Positions 16,911 to 25,489 of a stretch of 64,000 nt of DNA are shown here, piece after piece. Under the pieces are notes generated by a model that was given only the letters and a program-made list of their open reading frames with translations, made no database searches and was not told the origin of the DNA. The translations under genes and the position numbers were made by a program. The stretch spans positions 124,001 to 188,000 of the forward strand of contig JAJDEO010000061.1 in assembly GCA_029259745.1 (NCBI GenBank), written 5' to 3'. The DNA is from Planctomycetota bacterium. Lineage in GTDB: Bacteria; Planctomycetota; B15-G4. Each line of letters begins with the position of its first letter. The stretch's first letter is position 1.

Positions 16911-17387
16911 ATGAGGCTCTTCTGGGCCACGGAGGCGGGCAACGGCACGAAGGGAACACGAAACGGAATCACGGCTCGCATCGCGCGGCCTGCGGAGTTC
17001 GACGTCGACGGACGTTCGAACATCAACCCGCAAGCCTTCGCGGCGCTCGTCGCCGACGTGGCCTTCGAGCTCGATTGCTTCGCACCCGAGGCAGTTCACA
17101 TCGACGCGTGCGGTCCATTGGGTTGGGCCGTCCGCGCTGTCTGCATCAAACGCGGTTGGGACTTCACCACGTCGGCCACGGCCGGCGATGTCGGCGTCCT
17201 TGGCCTCGTTTCGTTGCGCGCCTTCCATAGCTGTTCGTCACGCATCGTCGTCGAGGATGACGCCACGGAGGCCCGGCTTCGCGCCGCAGGTCTGCGCCGT
17301 CTGATTCGCGGGCGTCACGTGCCCGAGTCGTTTGCGGAGATCGCCGTTCCGGCGTGTCCGTTCCGAGTCGCGGCCGAAGTCGCCTGA
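16911..17387 (+). CDS. Hypothetical protein
   Basis: 158 residues without signal peptide or membrane segment. The sequence has an alpha/beta feel (FDVDGRSNINPQAFAALVAD, then HIDACGPLGWAVRAVCIKRG), but I do not recognise it. The frame is open far upstream, across the antisense strand of the PhoX gene, which is meaningless. The ATG at 16911 is the first plausible start after that gene's own start. A long stem-loop follows about 45 nt after the stop. Confidence rests on codon usage and on the terminator-like structure. Confidence 0.5.
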   Translation: MRLFWATEAGNGTKGTRNGITARIARPAEFDVDGRSNINPQAFAALVADVAFELDCFAPEAVHIDACGPLGWAVRAVCIKRGWDFTTSATAGDVGVLGLVSLRAFHSCSSRIVVEDDATEARLRAAGLRRLIRGRHVPESFAEIAVPACPFRVAAEVA

Positions 17388-17431
17388 CGTCGTGATGACG
17401 TTTCGCGGCGTGCGCTGAGTCGCACGTCGCA

Positions 17432-17481
17432 CACAGCCGCCCGTCTTCGTTCGCTCCGGCGCGCGAAGGCGGGCGGTTGTG
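17432..17481. terminator. Long stem-loop between convergent genes
   Basis: CACAGCCGCCCG (17432-17443) pairs with CGGGCGGTTGTG (17470-17481) with one G-U pair. The stem continues inward (CTTCG with CGAAG), giving about 18 pairs and a short loop. It lies between the plus-strand gene ending at 17387 and a minus-strand gene ending at 17509. There is no T-run on either side, so it may be a bidirectional terminator or an RNA-protecting hairpin. Confidence 0.5.
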
Positions 17482-17508
17482 CGTTGACGCGACGTGTCGG
17501 CGCTGGCG

Positions 17509-17850
17509 TCAGCCGACGAGGACGACCCAGCCGGTCAACAGCAGCGGGAGCGCTCCGATGACCATCAGCACGATGCTCGTCCGATGCCAGAAGCGGTACG
17601 TCCAACCGACGAACGGAGCGCTCGGCGTCGTCTTCGCGGCCGCGGCAGTCATGCGGTAGATCATCACGGCCAGCGCGATCATCCAGATCGAGTGGAGGAT
17701 CCCGAAGTAGAAGCCCGGCAGGATGCCTTAGAGGAAGATGGCAAGGAGGGCGACCAGTGAGAGCGTGAGGAAGACCATCGGCTTCGTCGCTACGAATGCC
17801 TCAGCCGACAAGGGCGCTGGCTCGCGGGGCTGTTCGTCCACGTTCGTCAT
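17509..17850 (-). pseudogene. Small membrane protein interrupted by an in-frame stop
   Basis: From the ATG at 17850 the frame reads 40 codons (MTNVDEQPREPAPLSAEAFV, then the helix MVFLTLSLVALLAIFL), meets TAA at 17728-17730, and continues in the same frame for 72 good membrane-protein codons (GILPGFYFGILHSIWMIALA ... LPLLLTGWVVLVG) to TGA at 17509-17511. The codon pattern is the same on both sides. The stop falls inside a hydrophobic stretch where a Tyr codon (TAC/TAT) would fit. Either a recent nonsense mutation or a sequencing error; the family is unknown. Confidence 0.65.
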
Positions 17851-17994
17851 GGCCACAGTTTAGCAGTCGTGCGCAACGCGGAAGCGGTTCGGACCAGCCC
17901 GAGACCATGCCCGCAGCGACCCGCGGTCTGCGAGTGAGCGGGAGTGTCTGTGAGTCGTGCGCGGGCGCCGGTCTGCACGACCGCGATAGGGACC

Positions 17995-18275
17995 TCATGG
18001 TGCGTCACGCGCGATGTACCAGAGGGCGCCGCGGAGCACGAGATGCAACGTCGCGATGCCGATGAGGATCACGCCCGCACGGCGTGAGAGACGTTGCTGT
18101 TCGTCGACGAACGGAGCGTCGTGTCCGCCGGAAGTGGGGTCCCGGACGATCGAGCGTCCCCAGACGAGAAGCCAGCAGCCGAGGAGCACCGAGAACTGGG
18201 CGGTGTGATCACGTCGAGGAGCGAGAGCACGAAGAGCGCCAGGATCGATGCGACGAGGATCGTTCTGGTGTCCAT
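17995..18275 (-). pseudogene. Small membrane protein with a frameshift
   Basis: The ATG at 18275 has an excellent GGGGGAG ribosome site 5 nt upstream and begins MDTRTILVASILALFVLSLL. That frame then degenerates into Ser/Arg-rich sequence. Near 18200-18210 the membrane character moves to another frame (QFSVLLGCWLLVWGRSIV ... GVILIGIATLHLVLRGALWY), which ends at 17995. One extra base in the CCGCCC run would restore a single frame of about 93 codons with three membrane segments. A 110-codon open frame from 18327 covers the second half, but its N-terminus is not protein-like. Confidence 0.6.
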
Positions 18276-18452
18276 GGCTGCTCCCCCGAAACGTGAACGG
18301 TGTCTCGAGAGCTGGCCTTCGCGCCACCCGCGCCGGGCTCAGCGCCAGAGTTTAGCAGCGCCACTTCGCCGCGGCTCAGCGGTGGACGTCTGCGCCGGTT
18401 CGCCTCAACGAGTAGACTCTGCGCCTTTGCCTCGACCCGTACGCCGCTGCCC

Positions 18453-19979
18453 GTGCTCGAACGTTCCTCATCGACGTCGCCGCTGCCCAGCCCGAACGGC
18501 GGTCCCGCGAGCCCACTCGTGCGCGTCGCGCTCGTGGTCGTTGCATTCCTCGGCGCGTTCCTGCTCACCGGGGCGCTCGACGGCAATGCCGGTCGCATGG
18601 CTGGCCTCGCCTTCGTCATGGCGCTGTTCTGGGTCTTCGAACTCGTGCCGCTGCCCGTCACCGCGCTCTTTCCGATCGTGGCCATGCCGCTGCTCGGCAT
18701 CGCGCCGCTCGGCGACGTCACGGCCAACTTCGCCAAGCCCACGGTCTTCCTCTTCCTCGGTGGGTTCCTGCTCGCGCTCGGCCTGCAGCGCTGCGGACTC
18801 CATCGCCGCGTCGCTTTGCGCGTGCTGCGCACGGTCGGTTCGCGGCCCACGCGTCTCATCCTCGGCTTCATGATCGCGTCGGCCGTGCTGAGCATGTGGA
18901 TCTCCAACACGGCGACGGCCATGGTGATGCTCCCGATCGCGCTCTCCGTGATCGCCGAAATCGAGTCGACGGCGGGGCGCACGCGTGACGTCGTCTCGCT
19001 CGCCACGGCGCTGATGCTCGGCATCGCCTACGCGGCCGACATCGGCGGCATGGCGACGCCCGTCGGCACGCCGCCCAATCTCGTCTTCATGTCCGTGCTT
19101 CAAGAGGTCGCACCAGAAGTCGAACCCGTCACGTTCGCGCAGTGGCTCGTGTTCGGCGTTCCGCTGGCCGTGATCTTCCTCGCGATCGGCTCGTGGATGC
19201 TCGGTCGCATGCTCTTCCGCTTCGACGGCGAGGATCTCTTCGCCGACAGCTCCGTGCTCGACGACCTCGCCAAGTCGCTTGGCCGCGTGCGTCGCGACGA
19301 GTGGTTGACGGGCGGTGTCTTCGCGATCACGGCGCTGCTCTGGGTGACGGGCGCGGACCTGCGCTGGGGTGAGTCGTTCACGCTGCCGGGATGGCGCTCG
19401 CGCCTGGGGCTCGAAGACTTCGGTGACGGCGGCGTCGCCATCGCGGGGGCGATCGTGCTATTCCTGATTCCTTCGTCGGAGCGCCGCGGTGACGCGCTGA
19501 TGAACTGGGAGACGGCGCGCGATGTGCCGTGGGGGCTGCTGCTGCTCTTCGGCGGGGGCTTCTCGCTCGCGATGGGCTTTCGCTCGTCGGGACTGTCGGA
19601 GGAGATCGCCTCGGCGCTCGTCGGGCTCGAGGGCACCTCGCCGACGCTGCTCGTGCTCATCGTCAACGTCGTCCTCACGGCGCTCACCGAACTCACGAGC
19701 AACACCGCCACGACGAGTCTCGTGCTGCCCATCCTCGCCGACGCGGCCCCCGCACTTGGCGTGAGCCCACTCCTCTTGATGATCCCGGCCACGCTCTCGG
19801 CGAGCTGCGCCTTCATGATGCCCGTCGCCTCGCCGACACAAGCCGTCGTCTTCGGTTCGGGGCACGTGACGATCCGCGACATGGTGCGCTGTGGGTTCTG
19901 GTTCAACATCGTCGGCGTCGTGCTCGTGACGTTGGTGTTCTTCATCATCGGCGTGCCGCTGTTCGGGATCGTGTTGTGA
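18453..19979 (+). CDS. SLC13/DASS-type anion:Na+ symporter
   Basis: Membrane transporter of 508 residues. It carries both hallmark repeats of the DASS family: SNTATAMVMLPIAL in the first half and SNTATTSLVLPIL in the second. Around them are the loops GGMATPVGTPPNLVF and MPVASPTQAVVFGSG. Family substrates are dicarboxylates, citrate, sulfate or phosphate; which one applies cannot be read here. The frame is open from a GTG at 18300, but that 51-residue addition is Ser/Arg/Pro-rich. I prefer the GTG at 18453, preceded by a TAGACT box at 18413-18418. The start is uncertain. Confidence 0.88.
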   Translation: MLERSSSTSPLPSPNGGPASPLVRVALVVVAFLGAFLLTGALDGNAGRMAGLAFVMALFWVFELVPLPVTALFPIVAMPLLGIAPLGDVTANFAKPTVFLFLGGFLLALGLQRCGLHRRVALRVLRTVGSRPTRLILGFMIASAVLSMWISNTATAMVMLPIALSVIAEIESTAGRTRDVVSLATALMLGIAYAADIGGMATPVGTPPNLVFMSVLQEVAPEVEPVTFAQWLVFGVPLAVIFLAIGSWMLGRMLFRFDGEDLFADSSVLDDLAKSLGRVRRDEWLTGGVFAITALLWVTGADLRWGESFTLPGWRSRLGLEDFGDGGVAIAGAIVLFLIPSSERRGDALMNWETARDVPWGLLLLFGGGFSLAMGFRSSGLSEEIASALVGLEGTSPTLLVLIVNVVLTALTELTSNTATTSLVLPILADAAPALGVSPLLLMIPATLSASCAFMMPVASPTQAVVFGSGHVTIRDMVRCGFWFNIVGVVLVTLVFFIIGVPLFGIVL

Positions 19980-20243
19980 TCGATGCGCACGAAGAGAGCC
20001 GCGTCGCCGCTGTCAAGACGGCCGCGGTGTTGCTCGACCGCGCGGCGATCCGTCGAAGAAGGGCGCCGACCTCGAAAGCTCCGTGCTGCTCGGTGAGCGT
20101 CAGAACTTCGCTTGCTCGGAACACGAGATCTGCCCTGCTGTCCTCGAGCTGCACGGGTCCTGTGCGCGCCGCCGGGGAGTGGCGTCTGACGACGGGCGAG
20201 GACATGTCGCACCTGCGTCACGAGGTGACGTGTACGCGTCGCA

Positions 20244-20249
20244 TAGGAT
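20244..20249 (+). promoter_or_regulatory. Candidate -10 box of the 20277 gene
   Basis: TAGGAT lies 27 nt before the GTG start of the thioredoxin-like gene. A GGAGAGAGG ribosome site stands between the two. No clear -35 hexamer was found. The remaining 260 bp back to the SLC13 gene contain nothing I can name. Confidence 0.4.
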
Positions 20250-20276
20250 GAGTCGCGTCTCATCGGAGAGAGGTTT

Positions 20277-21518
20277 GTGAAGAAGTTCGCGTGGTTCCTC
20301 GTGTTGGCTGTCGTGGTGTTCCTCGGGCTCGTGGTGACGAGCATCGATTTCAACGGTGAAGACGATTGGCGGGGCGCCTACGGGGCGGAGACGGCCGGGG
20401 CGGAGGGTGCGATCGCGCCCGCCCTCGACCGGCCCTTCGCGCGCGGAGACGCTGCGGCGTTCGGTTGGTCGCACGAGGTCGTCGATGACGTTGCGCCCTG
20501 CACGGTCGTGTTCTGGGTCGAGTCCGACGACGACGCCGTGTCGGAGGTCTTCGTCCCGCACGTCGCGTCACTGGTCGCGCTGAATCCGAGTGCCGTGCAC
20601 GTCGTCTGGGTCTCGGAGAGCGCCGACGATACGTGGCTCTCGGCGACTGCGCCTGGCGATGTCGTCGTCGATGCCGATGGATCGCTGGCCGAGGAGTTCG
20701 GTGTGCGTCGTCTGCCGTTCGGGATGCTCGTCAACACGCGGGGCTCGATCTTGCGCACGGGCTTCCCGACCGAGATCGACGAAGAGTCGGTGGCGCGGGC
20801 GCTGGACGACACGCAGCGTGGGCGCCGCCGCGTGTCACGCACGCTGAACCAGATCGAACCGATCCTCTATCGCGATGGCGACGACGAGAAGGTCGCCGTG
20901 CGCGTGATTCCAGAGTCGATGAAACACCTCATGTCGGGGCGCACGCGCTTCCGTTCGTCGCTGACGAAGGGGTCGGCCTCGCTCGAGCAAACGACACTCG
21001 CGCAGATCATGACGTCGCTGACGGGGCGCAGGGATGTCTCGGTGCCCGAGGAGTTCGAGTCGACGGCGCTGAAGGTCGACGTCTGGGTGGCGGGGGTGAC
21101 GCTCGGCGACAACGACTCGGCAAGCATCGCGCGGAACATCGCGTACGAGGCCGTGCTCGAAGCGCTGGAGCTCGAGGCGCACGAAGAGAGGGTGAAAGTG
21201 CCGGGGTTCGTGCTACGACTCGACGGTGCGTTCAAAGGCGAATACGCCAACGGCCATGGGTACGGGACCACGGTCGGAAGCTCGACGTACGAGGGTCGCA
21301 ACATCACGCTGCAAGCCCTTGCGGTGTCCATTGCGAGTCGCCTCGACGCGCCTGTCGAAGTCGATGTCGATTCCGAGATCGAGGCCTTCGATGTCGCGCT
21401 CGAGTGGGCGCCCGGCGATGAAGATGCGATTCGCGCAGCGCTCGCCGAGGAACTCAACATCCGCCTCGATGCCGAAGACGTGGAGCGCAGCGTGCTGGTC
21501 GTGGAGCACCGTCGCTGA
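20277..21518 (+). CDS. Membrane-anchored thioredoxin-like protein with DUF3738-like C-terminus
   Basis: 413 residues with one N-terminal membrane anchor (FAWFLVLAVVVFLGLVVTSI). Residues 60-180 follow a thioredoxin-like fold (TVVFWVESDDDAVSE ... GDVVVDADGSLAEEFGVRRL, then PFGMLVNTRGSILRTG). The CxxC expected after FW is missing. The last 75 residues (LQALAVSIASRLDAPVEVDV, FDVALEWAPGDEDAIRAAL, AEELNIRLDAEDVERSVLVV) match the DUF3738/TIGR03435 pattern. A GTG start with a strong GGAGAGAGG site is chosen. It is probably a periplasmic-side, redox-inactive module. Function is unknown. Confidence 0.7.
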   Translation: MKKFAWFLVLAVVVFLGLVVTSIDFNGEDDWRGAYGAETAGAEGAIAPALDRPFARGDAAAFGWSHEVVDDVAPCTVVFWVESDDDAVSEVFVPHVASLVALNPSAVHVVWVSESADDTWLSATAPGDVVVDADGSLAEEFGVRRLPFGMLVNTRGSILRTGFPTEIDEESVARALDDTQRGRRRVSRTLNQIEPILYRDGDDEKVAVRVIPESMKHLMSGRTRFRSSLTKGSASLEQTTLAQIMTSLTGRRDVSVPEEFESTALKVDVWVAGVTLGDNDSASIARNIAYEAVLEALELEAHEERVKVPGFVLRLDGAFKGEYANGHGYGTTVGSSTYEGRNITLQALAVSIASRLDAPVEVDVDSEIEAFDVALEWAPGDEDAIRAALAEELNIRLDAEDVERSVLVVEHRR

Positions 21519-21523
21519 CGCGG

Positions 21524-24500
21524 TCAGTCGTCGCTCGTGTTCGAAGCTCTCACCGCTGCGTCCCAGTACTCGCTGATCATCTTCGGGAGGTCGTAGAACT
21601 GGAGGGCGCTCACTCGTGATGCGTCGAGCTTACGCGCAAGGCGATCGGCCTCGGCGCGCAACGCTTCGGCTTGCTCGGTGTGGCCCTGAAGCAGCAGGCA
21701 CGCGGCGAGCAACGCGATGTCGAGACTGGTCTCGGGGTTCTCATCGCCGAGTGCAGCGCGTGCATCGGCTAGGAGCTCGAGGGCGAGCTGACGCGCTTCC
21801 TCGACACGCTGCTGTCCGAGCAGCAGGAGTGCAAGCTGGCGCGAGGTGTTCTGCGTCGCGAAGTGCGCCGGCCCGTAGAGCGTCTCGGCGAGTTTTCGAG
21901 CGCGCCTGAACGCTGTTTCGGCTTCGAAGTCCCGTTCGTTGTGGATTGCGATCGTGGCGCGCTTCTCGAGGATGCGGAACTGGATCCTCTCATCGTGCGC
22001 TCCGGGGCTCTGTTCGACGCAGTCGAGAACGCGCTCCGCGTCGTCGACGCGGCCGTCGAAGAGCAGCATGCCCGCCTGGCCGGCGCCGTACATGAGCGTC
22101 GTCATGTCATCGGGAGCCGTGGTGCGGGCGAGGTCGAATGCGAAGCCGATGATTTCGGTGGCTTCGGCGAAGCGTTCGTGGATGGCCAAGGAATCGCCGA
22201 TGCAGTTCAGAATCAGCGCGACTTCGAGCGGGTCGTCGGTTTGCGCAAGTGCCCGGCGGTAGATCTCGTCGGCGACCTCCGGCGCGTCTGTCGAAGCGAG
22301 GAGGGCTTGACGCGTCGTCATCGGCAGCAGGTCTTCATGTGGCGCAACGATCCTGTAGATCGCGAGCGCCTCCGTGATCGCGTCGAGTCCGCGGATGTTT
22401 GCGCTCCGCATGTGGAGGGCTGCGAGTGCTGCGAGCGCGCGTCCCGTCTCGATGTTCTGCGAGCCGACGAGCTCGCGCAGGTGGCCGATGCCCATCTCGA
22501 GGAGGCGGATCGTGTCTGCGTCCTGGCTGATGCGCGCGATTGCTCGGATGTTGTTCGTGATCGAGCGCACCGTGCGCAGGTCTTCCAGGCCGGCGTGGGT
22601 TGCGAGTCCGTTGGTCGCTTCGCGAGCGAGGGCCGTGCTTTCGTCGAAGCGCCCGAGCTGCTCGCAGATCTGCGCGACCGTCGACATGTGGACGAACGTG
22701 ATCGGGTTCTCCATGCCGAAGCGCGTGCGCGCATCTTCGAGGTCTGCGCGCGCGAACGGCTCGGCTTCTGCGTAGCGGCCGAGGGTGAACAGCAAGTCGC
22801 CGTAGTGACTGTCGAGGGCGTCGCGCATCGGCCGGCTCAGCGTGTCGCGACGTTCGCGAAGCTTATCCATGATGCGCAGTGCTTCGTCAGGCTGGCCGGC
22901 GAGCCGGTAGGCCGTTGCCAAGCGCAGCATGCCGAGCGTACTGAAGACCGTCGCCTCTCCGAGCCCGTCGGCGTGCATTGCATCGAGCTCGGACGAAAGT
23001 CTCTCGAAGTCCCCGTGCATCTGATAGACCATCAGCCGTTCGGCGCGGGCGGAGAGGGTGTCGTCGTCCGAGCGGCCGAGATGTTCGGCCCGAAGCGCAA
23101 CGCCGGCGTCGTAGTGGTGCTCTGCGCGATCCCACTTCTCGTGAACGCAAAACGCCCGTCCGACAAGCAGGTGCAGACGTGCGGCAAGCAGCGCGTCGTC
23201 TGGCGGCGACGCGTCGAGCTTCGCCGCCGCTTCGGCGACCGCATCCTCGACCGTGAGCGTGCGACCGATCGTCTCGGGCGACATCGCGAGGATTTCCGTG
23301 AGGAACGCGACCGCTTCCTCGGCCTCGCTGCGAGCGTGGTCGGCGGAGCGACGGGCCGCACGCTCTTGCTCGAGCAGATGTTCGACGCGACCACGTTGCT
23401 CGGAGGCCGAGATCAGTCCCCACGATGTGCCGACGATGCCGAGCACGAGCGCGACGATTGCCAGCCCGAGCGCGCGCGCGAGGGCAGGGTTCCGAAGCGT
23501 GAAGCGCCGCAGCACGTCCCAGGCAGACGGGAGTCGCGCCGAGACGGGTTGGCGCTTCAGGGCGCGGCGGATGTCGTCGGCGAGCTCGTCGGCCGACGCG
23601 TAGCGTTCGTCGGGTGACTTCTCGAGTGCACGCGCGACGATCGTCTCGACGGCGCCGCGATGGGCCGGGTTCAGAGAACCGAGGAGCGGCGGGTCATGCT
23701 GCGCGATGATGCGCAGCGCATCGGCGAGCGAGAGGTCGTCGAGGTCGTACGGGTGTCGCCCGCTCAGCACGCGGTAGGCCAGGACGCCGAGCGCGTAGAC
23801 GTCGCTGCGGACGTCGAGTTCACGTGACGGCGCTCCGCTGGCCTGCTCGGGGCTCATGTACGGCAACGTGCCGATGAGCTGTCCGGTGGCCGTGTAGGTC
23901 AGCGCTTCGAGTGGCGCCGACGTTTGCGTCGGGTCGTCGATCCCGACGGCACGTGCGATGCCGAAATCGAGGATGCGCGGGGCGCCGGTCTTGTCGACGA
24001 GGACGTTGCCGGGCTTGAGGTCGCGATGGATGACGCCGTGACGGTGGGCGTGTCCGACGCCTTCACACAAGCGCGCGAGCAGCTCGAGCTTCTCGTGTGT
24101 CGACAGCCCGGCCTCGACGCAGTAGCGGTCGATCGGCATGCCGTCGACGAGGGCCATGACGAGATACGGGCGTGCGTCCGGATCGCGCGTCGAGGTGCCC
24201 GCCTCGAAGATCTGCGCGATGTAGGGGTGGTGCAGACGCTGGAGGATCTCGCCCTCTTGACGAAACCTCCGCACGCCGACGTCGCTCAGCAGTCCGCGGC
24301 GCATCATCTTCACGGCAACCGGCTGGCGCGTCTCGACGTGCTCGCCTGCGTAGACCGTGCCCATGCTGCCCGAACCAAGACGCCGCACGATGCGATAGGC
24401 GCCGACCATCTCGGGCGGAGCGGGCACGACCGACGGCTGCGGCTCACGCTCCAAGAGCGGCGTGTCGAGCAGCGAATGTTCGCGCGCATCGAGTTCGAGC

Positions 24501-24649
24501 AGCTCGAGGACCTCGGCGCGCAACGCCGCGTCTTGCGGAGCACAGGCCTCGTCGAGGAGTTCGCGTTGACGGTCGAGTGGTACGGCCGACGTCATCTCGA
24601 AGAGCGCGCGGACGCGCCGCGGGTCGATCTCACTGGCGTGATCAGACAC
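21524..24649 (-). CDS. Transmembrane serine/threonine protein kinase with TPR-like sensor region
   Basis: 1041 residues. The kinase domain spans about 85-370: LGSGSMGTVYAGE, Lys114 in VAVKMM, HRDLKPGNVLV, DFGIARA and GTLPYMSPEQ. One membrane helix follows near 395-415 (ALGLAIVALVLGIVGTSWGL), then a coiled-coil-like stretch rich in Glu/Arg/Ala, then about 600 residues of TPR-like helices. The N-terminal 70 residues are helical and may bind the sigma factor, a guess. It overlaps the sigma gene by 8 nt and is translated after it. This is the common planctomycete sigma-kinase arrangement. Confidence 0.93.
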   Translation of the reverse strand: MSDHASEIDPRRVRALFEMTSAVPLDRQRELLDEACAPQDAALRAEVLELLELDAREHSLLDTPLLEREPQPSVVPAPPEMVGAYRIVRRLGSGSMGTVYAGEHVETRQPVAVKMMRRGLLSDVGVRRFRQEGEILQRLHHPYIAQIFEAGTSTRDPDARPYLVMALVDGMPIDRYCVEAGLSTHEKLELLARLCEGVGHAHRHGVIHRDLKPGNVLVDKTGAPRILDFGIARAVGIDDPTQTSAPLEALTYTATGQLIGTLPYMSPEQASGAPSRELDVRSDVYALGVLAYRVLSGRHPYDLDDLSLADALRIIAQHDPPLLGSLNPAHRGAVETIVARALEKSPDERYASADELADDIRRALKRQPVSARLPSAWDVLRRFTLRNPALARALGLAIVALVLGIVGTSWGLISASEQRGRVEHLLEQERAARRSADHARSEAEEAVAFLTEILAMSPETIGRTLTVEDAVAEAAAKLDASPPDDALLAARLHLLVGRAFCVHEKWDRAEHHYDAGVALRAEHLGRSDDDTLSARAERLMVYQMHGDFERLSSELDAMHADGLGEATVFSTLGMLRLATAYRLAGQPDEALRIMDKLRERRDTLSRPMRDALDSHYGDLLFTLGRYAEAEPFARADLEDARTRFGMENPITFVHMSTVAQICEQLGRFDESTALAREATNGLATHAGLEDLRTVRSITNNIRAIARISQDADTIRLLEMGIGHLRELVGSQNIETGRALAALAALHMRSANIRGLDAITEALAIYRIVAPHEDLLPMTTRQALLASTDAPEVADEIYRRALAQTDDPLEVALILNCIGDSLAIHERFAEATEIIGFAFDLARTTAPDDMTTLMYGAGQAGMLLFDGRVDDAERVLDCVEQSPGAHDERIQFRILEKRATIAIHNERDFEAETAFRRARKLAETLYGPAHFATQNTSRQLALLLLGQQRVEEARQLALELLADARAALGDENPETSLDIALLAACLLLQGHTEQAEALRAEADRLARKLDASRVSALQFYDLPKMISEYWDAAVRASNTSDD

Positions 24650-25172
24650 GTTCGAGTTCCCGTGCGAGCCAGGCGCGCGCGAAGCGCCAGTCGTAGTCGA
24701 TGGCGCCCGCGGAGACGTCGAGCGCCTCGGCGGCCTCGTCCACCGTGAGACCGCTGAAGAAGCGCAGCTCGACGACCTGCGCAGCGCGCTCGTGGCTCGC
24801 CGCGAGACGCTTCAGCGCCTCGTCGAGGTCGAGCAGGTCGACCGCCGCGACGGACGTGCGCGTTGTGCGCGGCTGACCGTCCATCGTCACACGGAGCCAT
24901 CCGCGCCCGCGTTTCACGGCTCCGCGCCGCCGTGCATGGTCGACGAGGATCTCTCGCACGACGCGCGCTGCGACGGCCAGAAAGTGCCGCTCGTCGTTCC
25001 ACCCTCGCGTCGATCCCCCGGACATACGCACGTACGCTTCATTCACGAGCGCCGTCGGCTGCAGCGTATGCCCGGGGTTCTCACGCGCCAGCGCCGCCGC
25101 CGCGATGCCGTGCAGGCAGTCGTAGAGAGCCTCGAGCCAACGATCGAGTGGCGCGGAGTGGTCCTCGATCAT
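24642..25172 (-). CDS. ECF-type sigma factor, TIGR02999-like
   Basis: 176 residues matching the planctomycete/acidobacterial ECF family: LARENPGHTLQPTALVNEAY, HFLAVAARVVREILVDHARR, then LLDLDEALKRLAASHERAAQ, VVELRFFSGLTVDEAAEALD and WRFARAWLARELERV. The last two form region 4. An upstream in-frame ATG (25211) lacks a ribosome site; the ATG at 25172 follows AAGGGAAG, so it was chosen. The overlap with the kinase gene implies coupled translation. Regulation of this factor by the kinase is inferred. Confidence 0.92.
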   Translation of the reverse strand: MIEDHSAPLDRWLEALYDCLHGIAAAALARENPGHTLQPTALVNEAYVRMSGGSTRGWNDERHFLAVAARVVREILVDHARRRGAVKRGRGWLRVTMDGQPRTTRTSVAAVDLLDLDEALKRLAASHERAAQVVELRFFSGLTVDEAAEALDVSAGAIDYDWRFARAWLARELERV

Positions 25173-25489
25173 CGCTTCCCTTCGCCACGCCGCATCGACT
25201 TGCCCATACACTCATCACAGCGGCGATCGGGTCAGTTGGCAAGTCGAGAAATATCGCACGGGCTCGGAGCACGCCTTGCGCTTCTCTGATGTGCGATCGC
25301 GAAGTGTGTGCCAGCTGACCGTAGTCGGTCTCGTTGTCTCGGCGACAGTGATGGCACTCCGCAATCGGTGGGAAAACGAAGGGCTTCGCACGGGGGGCGA
25401 CCTCTGCTCGCGCTTTCTACGTGGGGCCGCTTGGTCACGGCGACGAGTGACGGCCCTCATCACATCCCTGGATTCACGAGGAGACATCC

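Noticed and set aside
18276..18327. Start of a 110-residue version of the frameshifted membrane gene
   Set aside because: The extra N-terminus is Arg/His-rich without a ribosome site, while the ATG at 18275 in the other frame has a very strong one.
19945..20205. 86-residue minus-strand frame after the SLC13 gene
   Set aside because: It overlaps the end of the transporter and lacks a ribosome site and any recognisable pattern.
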